A DNA stretch of 6,607 nucleotides from Evtepia sp. (GTDB taxonomy: Bacteria; Bacillota; Clostridia; Oscillospirales; Oscillospiraceae). This document shows positions 1 to 5,666 of this stretch, in pieces. The stretch covers positions 1 to 6,607 of the forward strand of contig JAQSXW010000045.1 in assembly GCA_029256465.1 (NCBI GenBank), in the 5' to 3' direction. Position numbers and translations under genes: made by a program. Numbering within the stretch: position 1 is the stretch's first letter; each line of letters opens with the position of its first letter. The notes beneath the pieces are model-generated. The model was given only the letters and a program-made list of their open reading frames with translations, was not told where the DNA came from and did no database searches.

Positions 1-188
1 ACAAAAGTGACCTTTTCTCCGCAATACTCAAAGTATCGGCGGAGCACATCAAAGACGATGATGGGGCGAGCGTTCCCCACATGGATATAATTGTAGACCG
101 TAGGACCACACGCATACATTTTTACTTCTCCGGGAATCAGCGGGACAAAGGTCTCCTTCTGGCGTGACATGGTATTAAACAGTTTCAT
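1..188 (-). CDS. cysS: Cysteinyl-tRNA synthetase, N-terminal part (runs off the window)
   Basis: Class I aminoacyl-tRNA synthetase that charges tRNA-Cys with cysteine in the cytoplasm. About 62 N-terminal residues are visible. They begin [12 protein letters not shown], the usual opening of the family. Cys27 in the [10 protein letters not shown] segment matches the first zinc ligand, which selects cysteine, and HVGN at residues 36-39 is the class I HIGH-type ATP-binding motif in the form common in Firmicutes. I chose the ATG at 188-186 because it has an AAGGAG ribosome binding site about 9 nt upstream and because family members start this way. The in-frame ATG at 170-168 (residue 7) would remove conserved residues. 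The start lies inside the end of cysE (14-nt overlap), so the two are probably translationally coupled and share control by the upstream T-box. The remainder of the gene lies beyond position 1. The identification is firm despite the short length. Confidence 0.95.
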   Translation of the reverse strand, partial: MKLFNTMSRQKETFVPLIPGEVKMYACGPTVYNYIHVGNARPIIVFDVLRRYFEYCGEKVTF

Positions 189-858
189 TAATTGATTCTC
201 CTTCGTGTTCCTTGATTTTTTCTGCTTCCATTTTATCCAGATACTTTTCCAGCCACTCCATACGGGACAACAGTGACTGCAATTCCTTTTGGACTGGGTC
301 GGTAATGTTGATTTGATCGACCTCACCCGCGAAGTCAGTCTTTACACCACCAACCCGAACAATTCGAGCTGGCACACCCACAGCGGTGGCATTCTCCGGC
401 ACTTCAAACAGTACAACCGCATTGGATGCAATGCGTGCCCCGTTCCCGACCTTAAACGGTCCCAAGATTTTGGCACCCGAACCGATCATCACATTATTCC
501 CGACGGTTGGGTGGCGTTTCCCTTTATCCTTTCCGGTACCGCCCAAGGTAACCCCCTGGTAGAGCAGGACATCATCCCCCACCTCAGCGGTCTCTCCGAT
601 GACGATTCCCATTCCGTGGTCAATCACAAAGCGCCTCCCAATCACAGCTCCGGGGTGAATTTCAATTCCTGTCCAGAAGCGGCTCCATTGTGAGACGACA
701 CGTGCCAAAAAACGGAGCTGAGATTGATACATCCAGTGGGCAATCCTATGGTAAATCAAAGCATGCACGCCTGGATATAGCAGAAATACTTCTAACTTGC
801 TGCGTGCTGCCGGGTCTCTAGCTTGGTAGGCAGCCAATGTCTCCAGTAAACCTTTCAC
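175..858 (-). CDS. cysE: Serine O-acetyltransferase
   Basis: Transfers an acetyl group from acetyl-CoA to L-serine, giving O-acetylserine, the carbon skeleton for cysteine synthesis; cytoplasmic, typically a trimer or hexamer. The protein has 227 residues, close to the Firmicutes norm. Residues 1-60 form the helical N-terminal region. Residues 64-170 are a left-handed beta-helix of hexapeptide repeats ([27 protein letters not shown] and others). Glu66 and His81 (in DHGMG) sit where the family's catalytic acid/His pair lies, and RHP at 115-117 carries the second conserved active-site His. GGTG (106-109) belongs to the conserved acetyl-CoA-side loop. The last 50 residues are a charged, probably helical tail. 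The start is GTG at 858-856, preceded by AAGGAGG at 874-868 with 9 nt spacing. It is the first gene after the tRNA-Cys T-box leader and overlaps cysS, so its expression should rise when charged tRNA-Cys is scarce. Confidence 0.96.
   Translation of the reverse strand: MKGLLETLAAYQARDPAARSKLEVFLLYPGVHALIYHRIAHWMYQSQLRFLARVVSQWSRFWTGIEIHPGAVIGRRFVIDHGMGIVIGETAEVGDDVLLYQGVTLGGTGKDKGKRHPTVGNNVMIGSGAKILGPFKVGNGARIASNAVVLFEVPENATAVGVPARIVRVGGVKTDFAGEVDQINITDPVQKELQSLLSRMEWLEKYLDKMEAEKIKEHEGESINETV
186..204 (-). promoter_or_regulatory. Ribosome binding site of cysS, within the end of cysE
   Basis: AAGGAG precedes the cysS ATG (188-186) by about 9 nt and is embedded in the codons for the last residues of cysE. 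Its position decides the cysS start in favour of the upstream ATG and suggests coupled translation with cysE. Confidence 0.7.
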
Positions 859-863
859 TGCGG

Positions 864-874
864 CATTCCTCCTT
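864..874 (-). promoter_or_regulatory. Ribosome binding site of cysE
   Basis: AAGGAGG at 874-868 on the minus strand, 9 nt before the GTG start of cysE at 858. It supports the GTG start. A nearer ATG (866-864) is out of frame and stops after three codons. The site lies immediately after the T-tract of the T-box terminator, so it is transcribed only if the terminator is read through. Confidence 0.85.
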
Positions 875-877
875 AAT

Positions 878-914
878 AAAAAAACCGCCTCTTATACCTA
901 TTGTATAAGAGGCG
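878..914 (-). terminator. Intrinsic terminator of the T-box leader
   Basis: A perfect 12-bp inverted repeat (arms 914-903 and 897-886 on the minus strand) with a 5-nt loop is followed, after one G, by seven T residues at 884-878. It ends 4 nt before the cysE ribosome binding site. The 5' arm is also the 3' half of the antiterminator, so the two structures cannot form together. This is the expression platform of the T-box riboswitch: uncharged tRNA-Cys should favour read-through and charged tRNA should favour termination. Confidence 0.95.
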
Positions 915-1110
915 ATTAAAAATCGCGGTTCCACTCTCATTTCTCACTCGAAACAGCCGGTAACGGCGCTACCCGGAGGGCATCTGCATCCCCCTCGCTC
1001 CCGGGTGCACTTCACATTCCGTCTCATGGGGTGGCTTTCAGCCGGTGACCACCCTTCTCTGTCTGAGCCTTTGAATGTTACTCTTCCCGTTCCTCGCGAG
1101 ATTTAATTGT
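878..1110 (-). ncRNA. T-box riboswitch leader, tRNA-Cys specific
   Basis: Untranslated leader of cysE-cysS that senses the charging state of a tRNA by base pairing. The basal helix of Stem I pairs CTCGC (1100-1096) with GCGAG (998-994), then CGGG (1089-1086) with CCCG (1005-1002). Above it is the specifier loop, with AGTA (1082-1079) on one side and GAAG-TGC-A on the other. The specifier is TGC at 1009-1007, a Cys codon. CATTC (1077-1073) pairs with GAATG (1019-1015) above that loop. A CAGAGAA kink-turn-like element and a distal GGGTGG/CCACCC helix follow. Stem III is at 976-957 (CCGG...CCGG). The antiterminator has an outer helix (940-934 with 911-905), the 7-nt T-box bulge TGGAACC (933-927) and an inner GCGAT/ATCGC helix (926-922 with 916-912). 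The conserved T-box block is AGAGTGGAACCGCG (937-924). The Stem II region is less clear. The 5' end at about 1110 is inferred from the promoter. Confidence 0.95.
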
Positions 1111-1116
1111 TTTAGT

Positions 1117-1145
1117 ATATTACCATGCCTTGAAAATCGTGTCAA
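1117..1145 (-). promoter_or_regulatory. Sigma-A type promoter of the cysE-cysS T-box operon
   Basis: A perfect -35 box TTGACA (1145-1140) is followed after exactly 17 bp by TAATAT (1122-1117), one base off the consensus -10. The expected transcription start is an A or nearby base around 1110-1109, about 10 nt before the first base of Stem I, which fits a T-box leader well. An alternative -10, TATACT (1119-1114), would need a 20-bp spacer and is less likely. The promoter begins 24 bp after the pgsA stop, making cysE-cysS independently transcribed. The -35 box overlaps a 6-bp inverted repeat described separately. Confidence 0.85.
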
Positions 1146-1147
1146 GG
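1128..1147. repeat. Inverted repeat overlapping the cysE promoter -35 box
   Basis: CCTTGA (1128-1133) and TCAAGG (1142-1147) form perfect 6-bp arms around an 8-bp spacer. The right arm includes most of the TTGACA -35 box and the left arm lies in the promoter spacer. It could be an operator for a dimeric regulator or chance. It has no T-tract on either side, so it is unlikely to be a terminator for pgsA. Confidence 0.4.
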
Positions 1148-1169
1148 GCAGCATGAGTTCCCAAAAAAT

Positions 1170-1685
1170 TCATAGCTCTGCCCGAAACACATCTCGGTTC
1201 ACGATAAAATATTCTAAGCCGGAATATACCGTGGTAATCAAAATCACCAAAACACAAATCTGTAACAGCGGTGTGGGGATCGGCAGAAGCATCAAACAGA
1301 TCGCAACCATGGTGGACGCTGTTTTCACCTTTCCAGACCAACCTGCTGCGATAACACGCCCACGATCTACCGCCACGAGACGCAGCCCAGTGACGGAAAA
1401 CTCCCGCGCAATCACCAAAAGCAGCACCCAGGCTGGCATCATGCCCATTTCCACGAACCAAACCATGGCAGAGGTAACGAGCAGCTTATCTGCCAAAGGG
1501 TCCATAAACTTACCAAAATCGGTGATCTGATCAAAATGGCGAGCGATATAACCGTCCACAAAGTCGGTAAGGCTGGCCACCACAAACACGATTAAAGCGG
1601 CGTAGCGATTATCCAAGTACAGCAGTACCATAAACGCAGGTATCATCGCAACTCGCAACAAGGTCAGCTTATTGGCCGTATTCAC
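1170..1685 (-). CDS. pgsA: CDP-diacylglycerol--glycerol-3-phosphate 3-phosphatidyltransferase
   Basis: Integral membrane enzyme that joins CDP-diacylglycerol and glycerol 3-phosphate to make phosphatidylglycerol phosphate, the committed step to phosphatidylglycerol. The protein has 171 residues, slightly shorter than many homologues. The CDP-alcohol phosphotransferase signature is complete at residues 41-66 (DFVDGYIAR, then GKFMDPLAD), with metal-binding Asp41, Asp44, Asp62 and Asp66. Hydrophobic segments at about 8-24, 28-40, 70-90 and two more in the C-terminal half (about 115-160) fit the six-helix fold. The N-terminal NKLTLLRVAMIP is typical of PgsA rather than of other family members. 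The start is GTG at 1685-1683, inside the last codons of rimO (17-nt overlap), with a GAGAGGGGG ribosome binding site just upstream. The rimO-pgsA order is conserved in many Firmicutes. A different CDP-alcohol transferase of the family is possible but less likely. Confidence 0.92.
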   Translation of the reverse strand: MNTANKLTLLRVAMIPAFMVLLYLDNRYAALIVFVVASLTDFVDGYIARHFDQITDFGKFMDPLADKLLVTSAMVWFVEMGMMPAWVLLLVIAREFSVTGLRLVAVDRGRVIAAGWSGKVKTASTMVAICLMLLPIPTPLLQICVLVILITTVYSGLEYFIVNRDVFRAEL

Positions 1686-3009
1686 ACAGATCCCCCTCTC
1701 GAATTCCGATCAGTTCACCATCTTCCACCACCACGATTCTTACTCGATAAAACTGACCTAAGATGAGATCTTCTCCCTCAACATATAAAAGTCCATCAAT
1801 CTCTGGAGACTCCGCGCCACTACGACCGAAAAAGCGCCCTGTTTCTGGATCAACACCTTCACACAAGACAGTTACTATCTTCCCAATCTGTGCCTCACAA
1901 AACGCATCTACCACTTCCAGTTGGATTCCGGTCAGCAGTTCCAATCGATGACGTTTCACTTCCTCGTCAATCTGTCCCTCAAGTTTGGCGGCAGGACTAC
2001 CCTCCTCTGGAGAATAAGCAAAAATCCCTGCCCGCTCCAGCCGATATTCTCGCAAAAAACCACAAAGCTCCTCAAAGTCTTCCTCTGTTTCGCCGGGAAA
2101 CCCGCAAATCAGGCTGGTACGGATCACCAAACCAGGGATCCTCTCCCGCAGCGTTCGGATCAAAGAGCGCAGTTCCTCTCCGGTTCCTCGACGGTTCATG
2201 GCTTTCAGAATCGAAGTGCTGATATGCTGAATGGGTAGATCGATATACTTCACGATCTTTTCCTCTTGGGCAATCATAGAAATCAGCTCGTCATCAATTT
2301 CATCAGGATAGAGGTAGTGTAGTCGAATCCACTGGATTCCCTGTATCTGGCACAAATCGCCCAGCAGCTCGGCAAGCTGGCGTTTTCCATTGAGATCAAG
2401 TCCATAGCGAGTGATATCCTGTGCAACAACGATGAGTTCTTTGATGCCGCACTGTGCCAAAGATGTCGCTTCTTGCAGAATTGCCTCTTTTGGGCGACTA
2501 CGAAACTGACCCCGGATGGAGGGGATCATACAGTAGGAACAACGGTTATCACAGCCCTCGGCAATCCGTAGAAAGGCCCAATAATCAGAAGTTGCCACCA
2601 CCCGGTCCGTTTCCGGTACCGGTGCGTTGATATCCTCGAACAGAAAGGGGCGTTCACCTGCTGCTACGTCATCAGCAACCTGGGCAATTTTTGCATAGCT
2701 ACCACAGCCGACAAACCCATCAGCCTCGGGACACAGCGTCTCAAGTTCATTTTGATACCGCTCCGCCATACAGCCGACCACAATGATCTTTCCCAGCCTA
2801 CCTTCCCGCTTGAGCTGCGTAAGCCGTGCAATTTCGTCCAACGCCTCTTGCTTAGCCTCCTGGAGAAAGCCGCAGGTGTTCACCACAGCGATATCACAGT
2901 CCTCAGCTTCTAGCGCAATCTCATGTCCAGCCTCAAAAGCCTGCCAAAGCATTTGCTCGCAATTGACCTGGTTTTTCGCACAGCCAAGGGAAATAAATCC
3001 GATCTTCAT
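1669..3009 (-). CDS. rimO: Ribosomal protein S12 methylthiotransferase
   Basis: Radical SAM enzyme that methylthiolates the conserved Asp of ribosomal protein S12, using two [4Fe-4S] clusters. The protein has 446 residues, the usual length. The N-terminal methylthiotransferase domain (about 1-120) carries the auxiliary-cluster cysteines Cys10 (SLGCAKNQ), Cys46 (NTCGF) and Cys80 (VGCMAER). The radical SAM domain has CxxxCxxC at Cys153, Cys157 and Cys160 in GCDNRCSYCMIPSIRGQFRSR-type sequence, which is the RimO form; MiaB has NNFCTYCIVP-like sequence here. LPIQHIS and ICGFPGETEEDFEEL are further conserved core segments. The last 65 or so residues form a TRAM domain for substrate binding. The ATG at 3009-3007 overlaps the recX stop in an ATGA arrangement (4 nt). 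In the conserved KNQVDSE segment this protein has KNQVNCE, adding a Cys at position 17. It may be translationally coupled with recX upstream and pgsA downstream. Confidence 0.95.
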   Translation of the reverse strand: MKIGFISLGCAKNQVNCEQMLWQAFEAGHEIALEAEDCDIAVVNTCGFLQEAKQEALDEIARLTQLKREGRLGKIIVVGCMAERYQNELETLCPEADGFVGCGSYAKIAQVADDVAAGERPFLFEDINAPVPETDRVVATSDYWAFLRIAEGCDNRCSYCMIPSIRGQFRSRPKEAILQEATSLAQCGIKELIVVAQDITRYGLDLNGKRQLAELLGDLCQIQGIQWIRLHYLYPDEIDDELISMIAQEEKIVKYIDLPIQHISTSILKAMNRRGTGEELRSLIRTLRERIPGLVIRTSLICGFPGETEEDFEELCGFLREYRLERAGIFAYSPEEGSPAAKLEGQIDEEVKRHRLELLTGIQLEVVDAFCEAQIGKIVTVLCEGVDPETGRFFGRSGAESPEIDGLLYVEGEDLILGQFYRVRIVVVEDGELIGIREGDLCEYGQ

Positions 3010-3635
3010 GGATCATACCTCTCATCATCTTCTGCCATCAGTTGAAACCGTTCCATTCCTTCCGAAATCTCTGGCCAGGAAAATCCTCGCCTGACCAATG
3101 CGTCGGAGGCTTTTTTCAGCGCCTTCCGATCCATACTTTTCAAATGTTTACTGAGATATCGGCCAATGCTCTCCTGCGGCGATACCAGTTCCTTCAGTGC
3201 ATCATCCCACAGGTCTTTCGGAAGCTTCCTACGGTATAACTCATCCTTCACCTTAAAGATACCATAGCCTTTCCCACTGTAATGCCGAACGATGGTTTTT
3301 GCATAGTCTTTTTCATTCAGCAAACCGATGCACTCAGTCCACTCTACCAATTCCTCCGCCTGCTTTTGCGTCGCACCATGTTCCTTCAGTCGGATTTGAA
3401 GTTCGCCCTTGGAACAAAGTCTATGTGCTAAGATGGAAACCGCCCTATCTCGCAGTCCGGAAAAGACCGCAGCATCGCTCAGACGTTTGATCTGTTCTGC
3501 GTCTAAGTCCATACCGGTGTGGATGGCGAAGTCCATCATTTCTCCTTCCCCCACTCGGAGGCTTTTCCCGTCTTCTAGATAGAGAGTCCAGGTCTTTCCT
3601 GGTGGGTTTGGAGGAAGGATGTTCTCAATCCGCAT
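3006..3635 (-). CDS. recX: Regulatory protein RecX
   Basis: RecX proteins bind the groove of RecA-DNA filaments and modulate, usually inhibit, RecA. The protein has 209 residues from the chosen start. After an N-terminal region of about 60 residues (a small beta-rich extension, [13 protein letters not shown]), it shows three tandem three-helix units. The first (about 63-100) contains [23 protein letters not shown], and the second (about 104-150) contains [22 protein letters not shown] followed by [12 protein letters not shown]. The third (about 155-200) contains RYLSKHLKS and [13 protein letters not shown] prefer ATG at 3635-3633, which has GAGG about 9 nt upstream, over the in-frame TTG at 3641, where the spacing would be only about 3 nt. 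The gene overlaps the end of recA by 11 nt and rimO by 4 nt. This tight recA-recX linkage is classic and strengthens a call that sequence similarity alone would leave moderate. Confidence 0.9.
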   Translation of the reverse strand: MRIENILPPNPPGKTWTLYLEDGKSLRVGEGEMMDFAIHTGMDLDAEQIKRLSDAAVFSGLRDRAVSILAHRLCSKGELQIRLKEHGATQKQAEELVEWTECIGLLNEKDYAKTIVRHYSGKGYGIFKVKDELYRRKLPKDLWDDALKELVSPQESIGRYLSKHLKSMDRKALKKASDALVRRGFSWPEISEGMERFQLMAEDDERYDP

Positions 3636-4734
3636 CCTCAAAATCCTCGGCAGATACGTCTACGCCGTGACTAGCTGGGGAAACAGCGGCCCTGGCAGGA
3701 TTCCGGATCAGCAGATCGGACTGTTGCCGGATGGCAGCCTCCAGCCTCTCTGCCACCTCTGGATTATCTCTCATATACTGTTTTGCTGCGTCACGGCCTT
3801 GGCCGAGGCGAGTTTCGCCCATGGCGAACCAAGAGCCACTTTTTTGTACTAAGTCTAATTTTGTTCCCAGATCGATGAGTTCGCCTATCTTAGAGATACC
3901 TTCCCCATACATAATGTCAAATTCCGCTTCCCGGAAGGGAGGTGCTACTTTATTTTTCACTACTTTGGCTCTCGTCCGATTTCCGATGATTTCCGAGCCG
4001 TTTTTGAGCGACTCAATTCGGCGTACGTCAATCCGGACAGAGGAATAAAATTTAAGTGCACGACCGCCGGTGGTCACCTCTGGATTGCCATACATGACAC
4101 CCACCTTTTCCCGCAGCTGGTTAATAAAAATGACGACGCAATTCGTTTTTGAAATGGAACCCGCCAGTTTCCGCAGTGCTTGACTCATGAGCCGAGCCAG
4201 AACACCCACATGGGCATCACCCATCTCGCCTTCGATTTCCGCACGAGGCACCAAAGCCGCAACAGAGTCCACCACAATCACATCCAATGCGCCGGAACGA
4301 ACCAAAGCCTCTGCAATTTCTAAGCCCTGCTCACCGGTATCCGGTTGGGCAATTAGCATATTTTGGATATCCACACCTAGAGCCTGCGCATAGACCGGAT
4401 CCAAGGCATGCTCCGCATCGATAAACGCTACTTCACCACCCCGCTTTTGGGCCTCCGCTGCAACATGAAGGGCTAGCGTTGTTTTACCCGACGATTCCGG
4501 TCCGTAGATCTCGATAATACGGCCTCTTGGAACACCCCCGATTCCCAATGCCAAGTCCAGGGATAGGGAACCAGTGGGAATGGCCTCCACAACGACATTC
4601 GTATTGTCGCCCAGACGCATGATGGAACCTTTTCCATACGCTTTCTCAATTTGCGCCATCGCCGTTTCCAACGCACGCTGTTTGTCAGTAGCTGGTGCTG
4701 CTGTGGGGGTGATGCTTTTTTTCTTCTCTGCCAT
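3625..4734 (-). CDS. recA: Recombinase RecA
   Basis: DNA-dependent ATPase that forms filaments on single-stranded DNA, drives homologous pairing and strand exchange, and stimulates LexA self-cleavage. The protein has 369 residues, a little longer than the Escherichia coli and Bacillus forms. The extra length is a Lys/Thr/Ala-rich N-terminal tail (about 1-17) and the C-terminal linker. Walker A is GPESSGKTT at 78-86, with Lys84 and Thr85. Glu108 in IDAEHALD matches the catalytic glutamate. Walker B is VIVVDS at 152-157. DNA-binding loop L1 is around 168-177 ([10 protein letters not shown]) and L2 around 206-222 ([17 protein letters not shown]). The C-terminus is acidic (SAEDFEDAD), as usual. 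The ATG at 4734 is preceded by GGAGGG with suitable spacing. It lies 22 nt after prmC and overlaps recX. No GAAC-N4-GTTC LexA box is visible upstream, so its SOS control, if any, must come from a more distant promoter. Confidence 0.98.
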   Translation of the reverse strand: MAEKKKSITPTAAPATDKQRALETAMAQIEKAYGKGSIMRLGDNTNVVVEAIPTGSLSLDLALGIGGVPRGRIIEIYGPESSGKTTLALHVAAEAQKRGGEVAFIDAEHALDPVYAQALGVDIQNMLIAQPDTGEQGLEIAEALVRSGALDVIVVDSVAALVPRAEIEGEMGDAHVGVLARLMSQALRKLAGSISKTNCVVIFINQLREKVGVMYGNPEVTTGGRALKFYSSVRIDVRRIESLKNGSEIIGNRTRAKVVKNKVAPPFREAEFDIMYGEGISKIGELIDLGTKLDLVQKSGSWFAMGETRLGQGRDAAKQYMRDNPEVAERLEAAIRQQSDLLIRNPARAAVSPASHGVDVSAEDFEDAD

Positions 4735-4756
4735 TTGCTTTCCCTCCGCTTTCCTT

Positions 4757-5623
4757 TTATCCGATCGAAACGTGGCCTTCTAGGACCCGCGGAATGCCTG
4801 CAGGATCCCGATGGATCCGGATATCTTCATATCCAGCTTCTTCTAAAACTTTTTTCACCCGGTCAGCCTGTCCAATGCCAACTTCGAATAAGATGGTACC
4901 ACCCAAACGCAGGGAGTTTGCCCACAAAGATGAGATTAAGCGATAAAAATCCAATCCATCTGACCCACCATCCAAGGCCAAATGAGGCTCATAATCCCGC
5001 ACAGACGGATCCAGTTTTGGAATGTCCCCCGTTGGAATATAGGGTGGATTGCAGGCAATCACATCAAAATCCCACAAGGTGGAGTCCGGTTCACACTTTG
5101 CATCCCCGTGCAGTGCAGTGACTCTTCCGCTCAAATTATTGCGCCGGATATTCTGCTTACAAACCTGTATGGCCTCTGCTGATGCGTCCACCAGCACGGC
5201 GCGGCACTCCTTGACATGATTGGCCACCGCCAATCCGATGCAACCACTGCCTGCACACAGGTCAAGAATCCGACAACCTGTACCCGCCTCCTCAATCAGG
5301 CTGATGGCTCGCTCTACCAACACCTCGGTATCAGGACGAGGAATCAGCACATGATGGTTAATAGTTAGTGTAAGTCCATAAAATTCCCATTCACCCACCA
5401 AGTAAGCTACTGGCTCCCCCTGCATACGTCGGAGCAACAGATCCTCCAACTTTTGCTGCACAAAGTCGGGAGCGTAAAGGGGCAAATCCCGAAAAAACTG
5501 TTCCCGAGTCTTCCCGGAGGCGGCGCAAATGAGTTCCCGGGCCTCCAGGGAAGCTGCCTCTATTCCTGTTTTCTTCAATCCCTTTCGAACATCCAGATAA
5601 AGATCATTATAGGTCGCCGTCAT
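4757..5623 (-). CDS. prmC: Release factor glutamine methyltransferase (peptide chain release factor N5-glutamine)
   Basis: SAM-dependent enzyme that methylates the Gln of the GGQ motif in release factors RF1 and RF2, improving translation termination. The protein has 288 residues, the normal length. The N-terminal helical domain (about 1-85) recognises the release factor and includes [11 protein letters not shown] and [21 protein letters not shown] at 94-100 is a family hallmark. The SAM-binding motif I is [16 protein letters not shown] at 119-134, and the catalytic NPPY is at 192-195, followed by IP. These together distinguish PrmC from DNA and other NPPY methyltransferases. The ATG at 5623-5621 follows an AGAAGGTG ribosome binding site. 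It lies 43 nt after the DUF1385 gene, a common pairing in Firmicutes. The usual next gene there, prfA encoding RF1, is not present; recA follows instead. Confidence 0.95.
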   Translation of the reverse strand: MTATYNDLYLDVRKGLKKTGIEAASLEARELICAASGKTREQFFRDLPLYAPDFVQQKLEDLLLRRMQGEPVAYLVGEWEFYGLTLTINHHVLIPRPDTEVLVERAISLIEEAGTGCRILDLCAGSGCIGLAVANHVKECRAVLVDASAEAIQVCKQNIRRNNLSGRVTALHGDAKCEPDSTLWDFDVIACNPPYIPTGDIPKLDPSVRDYEPHLALDGGSDGLDFYRLISSLWANSLRLGGTILFEVGIGQADRVKKVLEEAGYEDIRIHRDPAGIPRVLEGHVSIG

Positions 5624-5666
5624 GGTCTCACACCTTCTTCTACAGGTTTATCTCTTTCTCTATCAG

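Noticed and set aside
289..693. Plus-strand open frame of 134 codons opposite cysE
   Set aside because: Antisense shadow of the hexapeptide-repeat region of cysE; His/Pro/Asn-rich translation with no family features.
855..866. Three-codon frame ATG CCG CAG TGA overlapping the cysE GTG start
   Set aside because: Could be a tiny leader peptide coupled to cysE, but it shares the cysE ribosome binding site at poor spacing and the T-box already explains the control.
1114..1119. TATACT as the -10 box of the cysE promoter
   Set aside because: It would give a 20-bp spacer from TTGACA; TAATAT at 1122-1117 gives exactly 17 bp.
1128..1147. Hairpin after pgsA as a possible terminator
   Set aside because: Only 6-bp arms and no T-tract on either strand, and it overlaps the promoter -35 box.
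1120..1461. Minus-strand frame of 113 codons overlapping pgsA
   Set aside because: Lies in another frame of pgsA, runs into the cysE promoter, and shows no motif.
1075..1530. Plus-strand open frame of 151 codons across the T-box leader and pgsA
   Set aside because: It is antisense to pgsA, whose catalytic motif is intact, and to a structured leader. The protein has no recognisable domain and is low-complexity Ser/Thr-rich, as expected of a shadow frame.
4651..5121. Plus-strand open frame of 156 codons across the recA/prmC junction
   Set aside because: Antisense to two well-supported genes, with no domain or ribosome binding site of note.
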